DNA of 64,000 bases, taken from contig NZ_JBJDSB010000001.1 of assembly GCF_044987625.1 (NCBI RefSeq), positions 310,001-374,000 of the forward strand. Reading direction: 5' to 3'. The translations under genes and the position numbers were made by a program. The notes below the pieces were generated by a model. It ran no database searches. It saw only the letters and a list, made by a program, of their open reading frames with translations, and had not been told where the DNA came from. Below are positions 43,497 through 51,784 of this stretch, piece by piece. This DNA comes from Desulfobaculum sp044987625. Lineage in GTDB: Bacteria > Desulfobacterota > Desulfovibrionia > Desulfovibrionales > Desulfovibrionaceae. Every line of letters starts with the position of its first letter. The first letter of the stretch is position 1.

Positions 43497-44687
43497 ATGG
43501 CGCACGCACCACTTGCCTTTCTCATCGCCGACGGCATGGCGGACTACCCCCTTGCCGCCCTCGGCGGGCGCACGCCCCTTGAAGCCGCGCACACGCCGCA
43601 CATGGACGCCCTTGCCGCCCAGTGCTGCGCCGGGACCATCGCCACCATCCCCCCCGGCATGTCCGCCGGGTCCGACGTCGCCTGCATGAGTCTGCTTGGC
43701 TTCAACCCGCGCCAGCACCACACCGGACGCGGCCCCATCGAAGCCGCCGCGCGCGACTGCGACCTCGGCCCCAATGACATCGTCTGGCGACTCAACCTCG
43801 TCAGCCTCGCCGACCGCCGCATGGCCGATTTCACCGCCGGAGCCTGCGACCCGCGCCTTGCCACGCGCATCATCTCGCACCTTGCCGCGCGCCTTCCGCA
43901 TCCGCGTTTCACCCTTGTCCCCGGTCTCGGGTATCGGCATCTGCTCATAGAGCGCGGCGGCGCCAACGGGCCAGCATCCAACATCAACATCCGGCCGCCG
44001 CACGACATCATCGGTCAATCCATTGCCCCGGACGTCACGGTCCTCCAACACCACGCGCCCCTTGCCGCCTTTCTCGCTAGCGCGGAGCATGAACTGCGCG
44101 CCGCCTTCCCCAGCATTGCCGCCAACGCCCTGTGGCCGTGGGGTCAGGGCGCGCCGCTGCGTCTTCCCAATTTCACCACCGCCACCGGGCACCACGGCGC
44201 CATTATCACCGCCGTGGACCTGCTCAAAGGGCTCGGCCACGCCGCCGGAATGCACGTCCCGTCCATTCCCGGAGCCACAGGCACCATCGCCACCGACTAC
44301 GCCGCCAAAGTGCACACCGCCATCCAGCATTTGCGCACTGGCGGCGATTTCGTCCTCCTGCACATTGAGGCCCCCGACGACTGCGCCCATCGCGGCGACA
44401 TCGCCAGCAAGGTACGCTCCATCGAACTCTTTGACCGCGAAATCGTTGGGCCATTTCTGGCCGGCACACAGGACCTCGCCCCCGCCGTGCTCATCGCCTG
44501 CGACCACTACACGCCCGTCAGCCTCCAAGTGCACACCAACACGCCAGCGCCCTTCATCCTAGCCCAACATCCGCACAGCCCGCATCAGCTCTCAGCTTTT
44601 TCCGAACACCACGCCTCACAGACCGGCGTCCACATCAACCCCGGACATTCGCTTCTGCACCGGGTCACACAGAGGTTTCGCCAATGA
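43497..44687 (+). CDS. proposed homoserine kinase, cofactor-independent phosphoglycerate mutase-like (ApgM family)
   Basis: A 396-residue alkaline-phosphatase-fold protein. Metal-binding and fold motifs are visible: LAFLIADGMADYPL, THTPHMD-type AHTPHMDALA, MSAGSDVACMSLLGFNP, RGPIEAAARD, LHIEAPDDCAHRGD and ACDHYTPVSLQ. The family is related to archaeal 2,3-bisphosphoglycerate-independent phosphoglycerate mutase. A branch found next to hom or thrC has been proposed to be homoserine kinase, replacing ThrB. Its position right after hom supports that branch. ATG 43497 is used, with no clear ribosome binding site; a TTG at 43488 is possible. Its stop overlaps the thioesterase start (ATGA, 44684). 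Confidence 0.75.
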   Translation: MAHAPLAFLIADGMADYPLAALGGRTPLEAAHTPHMDALAAQCCAGTIATIPPGMSAGSDVACMSLLGFNPRQHHTGRGPIEAAARDCDLGPNDIVWRLNLVSLADRRMADFTAGACDPRLATRIISHLAARLPHPRFTLVPGLGYRHLLIERGGANGPASNINIRPPHDIIGQSIAPDVTVLQHHAPLAAFLASAEHELRAAFPSIAANALWPWGQGAPLRLPNFTTATGHHGAIITAVDLLKGLGHAAGMHVPSIPGATGTIATDYAAKVHTAIQHLRTGGDFVLLHIEAPDDCAHRGDIASKVRSIELFDREIVGPFLAGTQDLAPAVLIACDHYTPVSLQVHTNTPAPFILAQHPHSPHQLSAFSEHHASQTGVHINPGHSLLHRVTQRFRQ

Positions 44688-45103
44688 CTCAGCCCCCCGT
44701 TTGCTACCAGCACCGCGTCTCCTACGGGGAGACCGACGCCATGCAGGTGCTCTACTACGCCGAGTACCTCCACGTTTTCGAACGCGCCAGAAGCCACCTC
44801 ATCCGCTCCTTCGGCATGAGCTACAACACCGTCGAACAACGTGGCCTGTTCCTGCCCGTCCGCGAAGCCAAAGCACGCTACAAACGCCCCATCCGCTATG
44901 ACGAGCTCGTCAACGTCTACACCACCATCTCCGAATGGGGCCGCGCCTCCATCACCTTCTCCTACGAACTCTACAACGAAGACAACTCCGTCCTCCACGC
45001 CACCGGCATGACACAGCACGCCTGCGTCACACCAGAAGGCCGCCCCACCCGCGTGCCCGACTGGCTCAAAGACCTCATGCAACACCACCCAACCAACGCC
45101 TAA
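44684..45103 (+). CDS. acyl-CoA thioesterase, YbgC/4HBT hot-dog family
   Basis: A 139-residue hot-dog-fold protein. The N-terminal RVSYGETDAMQVLYYAEYLH carries the aspartate and tyrosine pattern (D-x-M-x-V-x-x-Y) of 4-hydroxybenzoyl-CoA thioesterase-like YbgC proteins. FERARSHLIRSFGMSY and ARYKRPIRYDEL follow as expected. It hydrolyses acyl-CoA thioesters; the chain preference is unknown. The start overlaps the previous stop as ATGA, so translation is coupled with the proposed homoserine kinase, though no pathway link is obvious. Confidence 0.9.
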   Translation: MTQPPVCYQHRVSYGETDAMQVLYYAEYLHVFERARSHLIRSFGMSYNTVEQRGLFLPVREAKARYKRPIRYDELVNVYTTISEWGRASITFSYELYNEDNSVLHATGMTQHACVTPEGRPTRVPDWLKDLMQHHPTNA

Positions 45104-45111
45104 AACACACA

Positions 45112-45165
45112 GCCCCCACCAAGGTCCTGAGGACCAAGGTGGGGGCCGTTATCCATACTTTTTTT
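45112..45165 (+). terminator. probable terminator of the thioesterase gene
   Basis: GCCCCCACC (45112-45120) pairs with GGTGGGGGC (45138-45146) and an inner GGTCC pairs with GGACC, with AA/AA internal loop. A run of seven T comes 13 bases later (45159-45165), so it is not a textbook terminator. Confidence 0.5.
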
Positions 45166-45166
45166 C

Positions 45167-45458
45167 GCCTCCGGCGGGTTAAGGAAATAATTTCCTTAAC
45201 AATCCTTAGGATTTTCACGAGCGGAAGCCGCTCCTGAAAATAGGGGTGGCCGGGCGGGGTCTTCTGCTTTATGCCTTCCCTCTTTTCCCAGTGCCCGAAC
45301 AGGGATTCTCACCGCCCTTCACACAGCGCCAAGCCCCCCCTAAAAAACATCCACACGGACGAGAGCCGTCAGGGGTGACGACCGGCCCAGTCAAAGGCAA
45401 CCGGCATGTGCGCAAACGGGATTCCAAAGGGCCCGCGGCCCTTTGGCCTGCGGAGCAC
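45167..45458 (+). repeat. structured intergenic element, copy 4
   Basis: Left end GCCTCCGGCGG is at 45167-45177. Hairpin I is at 45178-45200. Hairpin II is at 45211-45241 with one mismatch. Hairpin III is at 45424-45446 (CCAAAGGGCC / GGCCCTTTGG, loop CGC). The right tail is CCTGCGGAGCA, a variant of the usual CCGCCGGAGGC. Core GGGGTGACGAC and CAACCGGCATGTGCGCAAA are present. Confidence 0.85.
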
Positions 45459-45475
45459 ACTCTTCACTCTTTTTC

Positions 45476-45764
45476 GCCTCCGGCGGGTTAAGGAAATAAT
45501 TTCCTTAACGATCCTTAGGATTTTCAGAAGCGGAAGCCGCTCCTGAAAATAGGGGGTGGGCGGGGTCTTCTGCTTTATGCCTTCCCTCTTTTCCCAGTGC
45601 CCGAACAGGGATTCTCACCGCCCTTCACACAGCGCCAAGCCCCCCCTAAAAAACATCCACACGGACGAGAGCCGTCAGGGGTGACGACCGGCCCAGTCAA
45701 AGGCAACCGGCATGTGCGCAAACGGGATTCCAAAGGGCCCGCGGCCCTTTGGCCTGCGGAGCAC
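45476..45764 (+). repeat. structured intergenic element, copy 5
   Basis: A direct tandem copy of copy 4 with a 309-bp period and nearly identical from about 45550 onward. Hairpins are I 45487-45509, II 45520-45550 and III 45730-45752; the tail is at 45753-45764. The differences are confined to the junction after hairpin I, the arms of hairpin II and a few bases after it. The pair looks like a recent duplication. It ends 40 bp from the stop codon of the convergent succinyl-CoA synthetase gene. Confidence 0.85.
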
Positions 45765-45804
45765 ACTCTTCACTCTTCCGCCGCTTCCTGTTGCCCCCGG
45801 CTCG

Positions 45805-47895
45805 TTACACTGACGCGACTTCGGCCTGCTGTACCAGCGCTTCGGCGACGAGTCGCGGCAGGTTGGAGAGGTCGGGGCAAATGACGAAGCCAGCTTTGAC
45901 CATGGCGCCGAGTTTCTCCTCGACACCGCGCCCGGATTCAAGAATGGCTCCGGCGTGGCCGAGGCGCTTTCCGGGAGGCGCGGTCTGTCCGGCGATGAAG
46001 GCGACGATGGGCTTGCTGAAGCCGGTCTCCTTGACGTAGGCGGCGAGGTCTTCCTCGGCGCGGCCGCCAATTTCACCGAGGATGACCACGGCTTTGGTGT
46101 TGGGGTCTTCGGCGAGGGGGGCGAGCATATCCTTGAAGGTGGTGCCCACGAAGGGGTCGCCGCCGATGCCGAGACAGAGGGATTGGCCTATGCCTGCGCC
46201 GGTAAGGCGCGCTGCGGCCTCGTAGGTGAGGGTTCCGCTGCGGGAGAGGATGGCGACGGGACCGGGAGAGAACGCATGCTTGGGCATGATGCCAATTTTG
46301 GTGCGTCCGGGGGCGATGACGCCGGGGGTGTTGGGACCGATGAGCTTGGTGCCTGTGCCGCGCAGCTGCTCGCGCACCATGAGCATATCCTGTTGGGTGA
46401 TGCCGTCGGTGATGCACACCACCCATTCTATGCCGTTCTGCGCGGCTTCGAGGATGGCGTCCGGGGCAAAGGCGGCGGGGACGAAGATGATGCTGGCGCG
46501 AATGTTGTTCAGCTCCATGGCTTCTTCCACGCTGTTGAAGACGGGCACATCCTGCGCATACTGCCCGCCCTTAAAGGGCGTAACGCCAGCGACAATCTTG
46601 GTGCCGTATTCCCGCATCAGCCGGGTGTGGAACTGCGCAGTGCGCCCGGTAATGCCTTGCACCAGCACCTGCATACCTTCTTCGAAGGGAAGGGACGCGG
46701 GGAAGGGCTGCGGGGAAAATGCGGGGAGACTGCCGGTGACGACGCCGCTGGAGCGCGGCTCGTAGGTGGAGCCGTCAAGGTCCTTGAGGGTGGCGATGGC
46801 GTCGTGCATCTCGGACACGATGTAGAGTTTCGGCTCGCCAAGCTCGGCGAGAAGGGCGCGGCCCTTGTCGGCAAGGTTGCCGGACAGACGCACAACAAGG
46901 GGCTTTGCCGGCGGCTGCCCGTCGAGGGCTTCGGTCAGGGCGAGGGCGACCTTCTCACAGGAGAGCACGCCACCGAAAATGTTGATGAAAACGGTCTCGA
47001 CGGCGGCGTCCTCGAACAGGAGCTTCATGGCGGTACGCACGCGGTCGAGGTCTGCTGCGCCGCCAAGGTCCATAAAGTTCGCTGCGGGCAAGCCGGACAG
47101 ATTCAGCAGATCCATGGTGGCCATGGCAAGGCCCGCGCCGTTGACCATCAGCCCAACGCGCCCGGAGAGTGTGTGGAAGGATAGCCCGGCTTCACGGGCG
47201 CGGTTCTCCTCGCGCGAGGCATGCTCGGGCGTGTAGAAGCGCTCCAAGTCGGAGTGCTGCAGCAGCATGTTGTCGTCCACTTCCACCTTGCCGTCGAGGG
47301 CGGTCCACTCGCCGCTGTCGTTCATGACGAGGGGGTTTACCTCGGCCAAGAGGAGGCTAAAATCTGTCACTGCCTTGTAGAGGTTACGTACGAACTCGAA
47401 AAAGCCCGGCCAGTGGTGCTTCTCAATCCCCAGATGAAAGAATGCCGCGCGAATGTGATAATTCTTGAGGCCGCCGGACATGCCCACGCGTTGCACGAGC
47501 AGGTTGTGCAGGTCCAGATTCTCCACATCCATGCCGCCCTGCCGCCCAACGGTAAACACAAGGCACCCCATCTCGCGCGAGATGGCGAACGAGCAGTAAA
47601 ACTCCCGCGAATAGTCGCACGCACGCTCAAGGCGCAGCAGCGGCACGTCCTTGTCCTTGATGCTCATGCTGAGGAGCTTATGGGCGTAGGGGACAAAATC
47701 ATCAGGCGCGTCGATGCGCAAAATGCCGCCAGCCTTGCCGCGGCCACCCGCCAGCACCTGCGCCTTCAAGAACCACGGCAGTGGCCACTCCGGCTTCACA
47801 CGTTCAAGATTCGCTTCCGAGACCAGCACGCCTTCGGGCACGGCTATCCCGGCCTCGGCAAAAAGTCGCTTGCTTTGATGTTCGTTGAGCAGCAT
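45805..47895 (-). CDS. succinyl-CoA synthetase, fused beta (SucC) and alpha (SucD) subunits
   Basis: A 696-residue fusion. Residues 1-375 are the ATP-grasp beta subunit (LLNEHQSKRLFAEAGI, FLKAQVLAGGRGKAGG, EVNPLVMNDSGEWTALDGK, NIFGGVLSCEKVALA). Residues about 410-696 are the alpha subunit (VQGITGRTAQFHTRLM, GVTPFKGGQ, GPNTPGVIAPG, GIGGDPFVGTTF). The phosphorylated histidine is in RLGHAGAILESG. It interconverts succinyl-CoA and succinate with nucleotide phosphorylation; a related acyl-CoA ligase is possible. ATG 47895 is chosen because it gives the family N-terminus and has AAGG at 47907-47904. Subunit order beta then alpha mirrors the sucCD operon, so the fusion probably arose by loss of the intergenic stop. 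Confidence 0.88.
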   Translation of the reverse strand: MLLNEHQSKRLFAEAGIAVPEGVLVSEANLERVKPEWPLPWFLKAQVLAGGRGKAGGILRIDAPDDFVPYAHKLLSMSIKDKDVPLLRLERACDYSREFYCSFAISREMGCLVFTVGRQGGMDVENLDLHNLLVQRVGMSGGLKNYHIRAAFFHLGIEKHHWPGFFEFVRNLYKAVTDFSLLLAEVNPLVMNDSGEWTALDGKVEVDDNMLLQHSDLERFYTPEHASREENRAREAGLSFHTLSGRVGLMVNGAGLAMATMDLLNLSGLPAANFMDLGGAADLDRVRTAMKLLFEDAAVETVFINIFGGVLSCEKVALALTEALDGQPPAKPLVVRLSGNLADKGRALLAELGEPKLYIVSEMHDAIATLKDLDGSTYEPRSSGVVTGSLPAFSPQPFPASLPFEEGMQVLVQGITGRTAQFHTRLMREYGTKIVAGVTPFKGGQYAQDVPVFNSVEEAMELNNIRASIIFVPAAFAPDAILEAAQNGIEWVVCITDGITQQDMLMVREQLRGTGTKLIGPNTPGVIAPGRTKIGIMPKHAFSPGPVAILSRSGTLTYEAAARLTGAGIGQSLCLGIGGDPFVGTTFKDMLAPLAEDPNTKAVVILGEIGGRAEEDLAAYVKETGFSKPIVAFIAGQTAPPGKRLGHAGAILESGRGVEEKLGAMVKAGFVICPDLSNLPRLVAEALVQQAEVASV

Positions 47896-48143
47896 ATGTC
47901 GAGCCTTGCAGTCTTGATGGTTCGCGCCAGTGCCGCCGGGCCGCGCCGGGCACGCCATGCGGCGGGATTTCTACCAATGATTACGCCATGTAACACATAA
48001 CGCACCGGAGAGGGAACAGACAATACGCCCATTCCACCCTCCGGTGCATTCTTTTTCAGTACAGCGCCCCAAACAGGCGCGGTGCATGCCGCGCCGCACA
48101 CCGAATCACGCTGATGCAGGCTGATTGCGAAGCGCCGTGGCCG

Positions 48144-51137
48144 TTAGTGCAGCCCAAGCAGCCGCTCCGTCATGTAGCGGCACCCGGCCTGCGCAACGAT
48201 GTCGCGCAGTTCCTCGCGGTCCTGCACTGCGGCGTGGTCCAGATGCTGAATGTGCTCATACATCCGGCGCTCCTGCTGTAAATAGAGCTGCACGGCCTCG
48301 CCCACATCGCGAATCTCACTGATGCGCGGCAACCAGCCAAGCCCCTCGGCGTACACGATACGCGACGCCGCATATGCCGCCACCATGGCCTGCAAATGCC
48401 CCTCGGGAATCCGCGAGAAGATGCGGTCCGCGTACTTCTGCGAAAGCACGGCGGGACAATACTCCAGCACCAGCTTGCGCAGTTCAGGGTCGGCGTGAAT
48501 GGTGCGCCCCATGCGCAGGCCCGCGGCAAGTTGGTCGGCTATGGTGTTGATTTCCTTGGACAGCTCCATGGTCAGCGCGGTGAGGGGCTTGCAGGCGCCG
48601 CAGCGCTTATACTCCCGCAGCATCATGCGCGCCTCGCTACGGGCGCGCAGCCGCAGAATGTCCAGCACCTGCTGCACGTATTCTTCCTTGATGGCGAGGA
48701 ACTCCTCTTCGCTAAGAGTCAGCCCGGCCAGAATCTCGTAGGATGAGCAGATAACGCCGGTCTTGTTGGCGCTGGCCCCGTGCATGATGAGCACGCCATG
48801 GTCCTGCAAATGCGCCCGCGCTCCGGGCGAGAGGAAGATGTTCGCGCCCTCGACAATAGCCTTGGCCGAGGGGCGCCCGTCCGGGAGCAGGAACTCGTTC
48901 CAGTTGGCGTCGTTGATGGTATCCGGCCGCCCACCGGAGGGGATGAAGATATCCGCCTCGGCGGTGTTGTGCAGACTGTCGCGCATGCGGACGCCCTCGG
49001 GTGTATCCGTCCCGGCTACGGCGGCCTTGCCGCCCTTCAGCTTGGCGGGGTCGAACTCGCGGATACCCCGGTTCTCGGCAATGAGCCGCCGGAGTTCGCC
49101 GTGGTCCAGACCTGTGGGGTCAAAGGCCGCGCCGTGCCCGTCCGTTACCCCCACAATGCGCGCATTTTCGCCGTACTGGTCCATCAGCAGCAGCATGGCG
49201 TTGCCCGCCACGTCGCCGCGCGGGCCGCCCGTAAACTTCACGCGGAAGCTGTCGCGATGCGGATCTATGCCCAAAACGCCCAACATCTCCTCCGCAAAGA
49301 CGATAACGCCAATGGAGGTGACGCCGTATTCCTTGTGGTTGATGCCCGATGAGGGCTTGGAACTCATAAACGCCGCCGGCCAGCGGAACCCGCGCTTGCG
49401 GGCGCGCGCGACTATCCACTCGATGTGCGAGGGCGAGATGTGCTCGTCCGGGCCAAGGTAGATAATCTCGCCGCGCTTTAAGTAGTCCACCACGCCGGGC
49501 AGGGTGAAGGAGCCTTCGCCCGTGTCCCCTGGCATGACGATGATGTCGAGCATGGCGTCCACCGCGGCCTTCACCGCAAGGTCAATGTCGCCGCGCGGCC
49601 CAAGGAGCAAAACGGCCTTTGACCCGCCCTCGGGGATGTCCTTGTTCTTGTGCTGCTGCGAGCGCGCAAGGGCCGTGACTTCGGCAAACAGGCGGTTGGA
49701 TTCCAGCTCGAAGTTTTCCTGACTGCGGGTGGTGACCACGCGCACGCCGCCACGCGCCATTTCGCGGTAGCGCACGTGGAAGCCCTGAAAATGCGCGCCG
49801 TGGAAGAAAAAGAACCCGTAGGGCTTGTCGTCGCTCTCCGCCACACCGCGCAGGGGCGGCAGGTGGTCGAGAATGTCCGGGTCCATACGGAAAGACAGCG
49901 CGAAACGGTTGGGCAGATAGTAGTTGGTGCGCAGAGTGTGCATGATGAAAAGTTCCATCACCCGGAAGGTATCCTGCACCACTTCGTCCGAAACGCCGGA
50001 CAGGTAGGCGTGCAGGTCCGTCAGGCGGGCGTCGCAGTGGGCAAGGCGCTCCTCGTCGTTGGGATTGAAGCGGGCCTCGAAGCAGTCCAGTAGCTGCTGG
50101 GCGGCATCGGGATGCGCCAGCACGCTATGGATAATGTTGTGCGCGGTGTAGGCGTACAGGTCCTTGCCCAGCAGAAACTGATGCGCAAATTCCGTTGCCG
50201 CGTGCAGGAACATCACCTGCGAAATGCTCCACCCGCGCTGGTCTGCGAACCACTCCAGTACGTGCCCGCCCGCGTACCATTTCACGCGGCTTAGCTGGCT
50301 CTCCAGCGCCTCCCATGAGGCCTTGTGATGCAGGGGCGCGCTGTCGCACGCGGTGAGATAGAAGCTGAAAATGCCAAACGGCTCCACCGGCGTATCGTAA
50401 ATATCGCCGTATGCACGCTCCACCTTGCAGCCGCAGCGCACCATAAGGCGCACCATTTCCTGAATGATGCCGCGTTTGGGCGGTGAGGTCATGGCAACCA
50501 TGATGCGGGTTTCACCGGAGTAGACTTCGTCCTCGCGGTAGACCAGCACCCTGTCGCCATCGCTGACATCCTTGTAGACCTGAAAGTGCCGCACGGCGCG
50601 GTCCACTTCAAACTTATCCACGCAGTCGCCCGTAGCCGTCGCGAGGAATTCCTCAAAGGCGGGGATCTCATCCTGGGGCAACAGGTCAGCCTTGCGAAGT
50701 TCTTCCATGGCGGCGGCAAAGGCCGCGCCGTGGCGGTCCACGGTCTGTTGGGGGGACATGATGAAGGTATCCAGCCGCAGCAGGTCGTCCTTGCTGGCAT
50801 ACATGCGGGCGTTGAGGATGGTATCCTCGGCCAGCTCATCCAGCGCGGCCATGAGTTTGGCGGGCTCGCCGCCAGGAGAGATGTACGTCACCTTCGTCCC
50901 GCAGGGACTCTTGAGGGCGAGGGCGTGGCGATCGGTGGTGATATCCGCCGATATAAGGCCCTGAATGTGCCGAATCTGCTCCGCCGTGTCGTGCGTGCGG
51001 AAGTAGTAGTGCGGCATATTCTGCTGAAACCACGGCACAATGGACCGGGCGCGCTCCGTGAGGCCCTGTGTTACCAATTGCGCGATATCGCCCGTCTCTC
51101 CACCTGTAACACCGGAAACAGAAGAAGCGTCAGTCAC
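48144..51137 (-). CDS. NAD-dependent glutamate dehydrogenase, large (about 1000-residue) type
   Basis: A 997-residue cytoplasmic enzyme that deaminates glutamate to 2-oxoglutarate. The long N-terminal half is regulatory (ACT-like region about residues 180-280). The catalytic part carries GGVRVVTTRSQENFELE, NKDIPEGGSKAVLLLGP, the segment KFTGGPRGDVAGNAMLL, and IVEGANIFLSPGAR. The length is between GDH50 and the 1600-residue GdhB type and fits the 115-kDa class. The start is GTG 51137 with GGAGG at 51149-51145. It is divergent from a marR gene (152 bp apart), so the regulator may control it. Confidence 0.92.
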   Translation of the reverse strand: MTDASSVSGVTGGETGDIAQLVTQGLTERARSIVPWFQQNMPHYYFRTHDTAEQIRHIQGLISADITTDRHALALKSPCGTKVTYISPGGEPAKLMAALDELAEDTILNARMYASKDDLLRLDTFIMSPQQTVDRHGAAFAAAMEELRKADLLPQDEIPAFEEFLATATGDCVDKFEVDRAVRHFQVYKDVSDGDRVLVYREDEVYSGETRIMVAMTSPPKRGIIQEMVRLMVRCGCKVERAYGDIYDTPVEPFGIFSFYLTACDSAPLHHKASWEALESQLSRVKWYAGGHVLEWFADQRGWSISQVMFLHAATEFAHQFLLGKDLYAYTAHNIIHSVLAHPDAAQQLLDCFEARFNPNDEERLAHCDARLTDLHAYLSGVSDEVVQDTFRVMELFIMHTLRTNYYLPNRFALSFRMDPDILDHLPPLRGVAESDDKPYGFFFFHGAHFQGFHVRYREMARGGVRVVTTRSQENFELESNRLFAEVTALARSQQHKNKDIPEGGSKAVLLLGPRGDIDLAVKAAVDAMLDIIVMPGDTGEGSFTLPGVVDYLKRGEIIYLGPDEHISPSHIEWIVARARKRGFRWPAAFMSSKPSSGINHKEYGVTSIGVIVFAEEMLGVLGIDPHRDSFRVKFTGGPRGDVAGNAMLLLMDQYGENARIVGVTDGHGAAFDPTGLDHGELRRLIAENRGIREFDPAKLKGGKAAVAGTDTPEGVRMRDSLHNTAEADIFIPSGGRPDTINDANWNEFLLPDGRPSAKAIVEGANIFLSPGARAHLQDHGVLIMHGASANKTGVICSSYEILAGLTLSEEEFLAIKEEYVQQVLDILRLRARSEARMMLREYKRCGACKPLTALTMELSKEINTIADQLAAGLRMGRTIHADPELRKLVLEYCPAVLSQKYADRIFSRIPEGHLQAMVAAYAASRIVYAEGLGWLPRISEIRDVGEAVQLYLQQERRMYEHIQHLDHAAVQDREELRDIVAQAGCRYMTERLLGLH

Positions 51138-51228
51138 GTCTCATCCTCCAGAGTCTTGCGGTATTGGAAGGGACCGGATTCATTCATTGTATTCTCACAT
51201 CAAAGCAGGAATAACAACCTCCGCGCTG

Positions 51229-51257
51229 TTGACGGAAACCATTAGGCTCCTTACATT
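51229..51257 (+). promoter_or_regulatory. sigma-70 promoter of the marR operon, with possible operator
   Basis: TTGACG (51229-51234), a 17-base spacer and TACATT (51252-51257). An inverted pair ATTAGG (51241-51246) / CCTAAT (51267-51272) brackets the -10 and the start point, a plausible autoregulatory site for the MarR protein. Confidence 0.5.
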
Positions 51258-51289
51258 ATAGCCCATCCTAATCACGTGATGGAGTTGTC

Positions 51290-51784
51290 ATGTCCGACTA
51301 CGACGCAACCACAAAATTCGACGCACTGATGTCGCTGTTCGCCATGCTGCCCGGCCGGGATACCGCCGCCGTGCAGGCGGTGGTGGAACTTATGGAAACC
51401 GCCTCGGCCATGGCCCGCTGCCTTGAGGACCGCTTTTTCAAGGGCGCCATTTCCGAAGGACGCTTCACCGTCCTCGCCCTGCTTTTTGATGCCCCAAATG
51501 GCGGCATGACGCCATCGGAGTTGGCCTCCGGTGCCGGAGTCACCCGCGCCACCATGACCGGCCTGCTGGACGGGCTGGAGCGCGAGGGGCACGTTATGCG
51601 CCAAAAATTCGCCGGCGACCGCCGCAAGCTCACCGTGCAGCTCACGCAGGCAGGGCAACAGTTCCTTATGGACGTCTTGCCAAACCTCTACGAACTCATG
51701 GACTCCATCGGCGAAGCCCTGCCCGTTTCGCGCCGCGACATCATGACCACGCTGCTCACCCGCATGCGTCAGGCCATAGCATGA
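51290..51784 (+). CDS. MarR-family transcriptional regulator
   Basis: A 164-residue winged-helix protein: an N-terminal dimerisation helix, then FTVLALLFDAPNGGMTPSELA, the recognition helix VTRATMTGLLDGLEREGHV, and the wing RQKFAGDRRKLTVQLTQAG with the DxR(R/K) motif typical of MarR. It binds DNA as a dimer and is released by small ligands or oxidation. It is divergent from the glutamate dehydrogenase gene and first in an operon with a DUF429 protein and an Fe-S protein (ATGA and TGATG overlaps). Confidence 0.92.
   Translation: MSDYDATTKFDALMSLFAMLPGRDTAAVQAVVELMETASAMARCLEDRFFKGAISEGRFTVLALLFDAPNGGMTPSELASGAGVTRATMTGLLDGLEREGHVMRQKFAGDRRKLTVQLTQAGQQFLMDVLPNLYELMDSIGEALPVSRRDIMTTLLTRMRQAIA

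Noticed and set aside
45269..45766. Identical 63-codon minus-strand frames inside repeat copies 4 and 5, with similar peptides in other copies
   Set aside because: The peptide likeness follows from DNA conservation. The same frame in the short elements has stop codons, and no start signal is conserved, so I treat the elements as non-coding.
48002..48056. Plus-strand terminator between the succinyl-CoA synthetase and glutamate dehydrogenase genes
   Set aside because: GCACCGGA / TCCGGTGC is followed by CTTTTTC, but the loop is 30 bases and no plus-strand gene precedes it. On the minus strand, where the glutamate dehydrogenase gene ends, there is no T-run.
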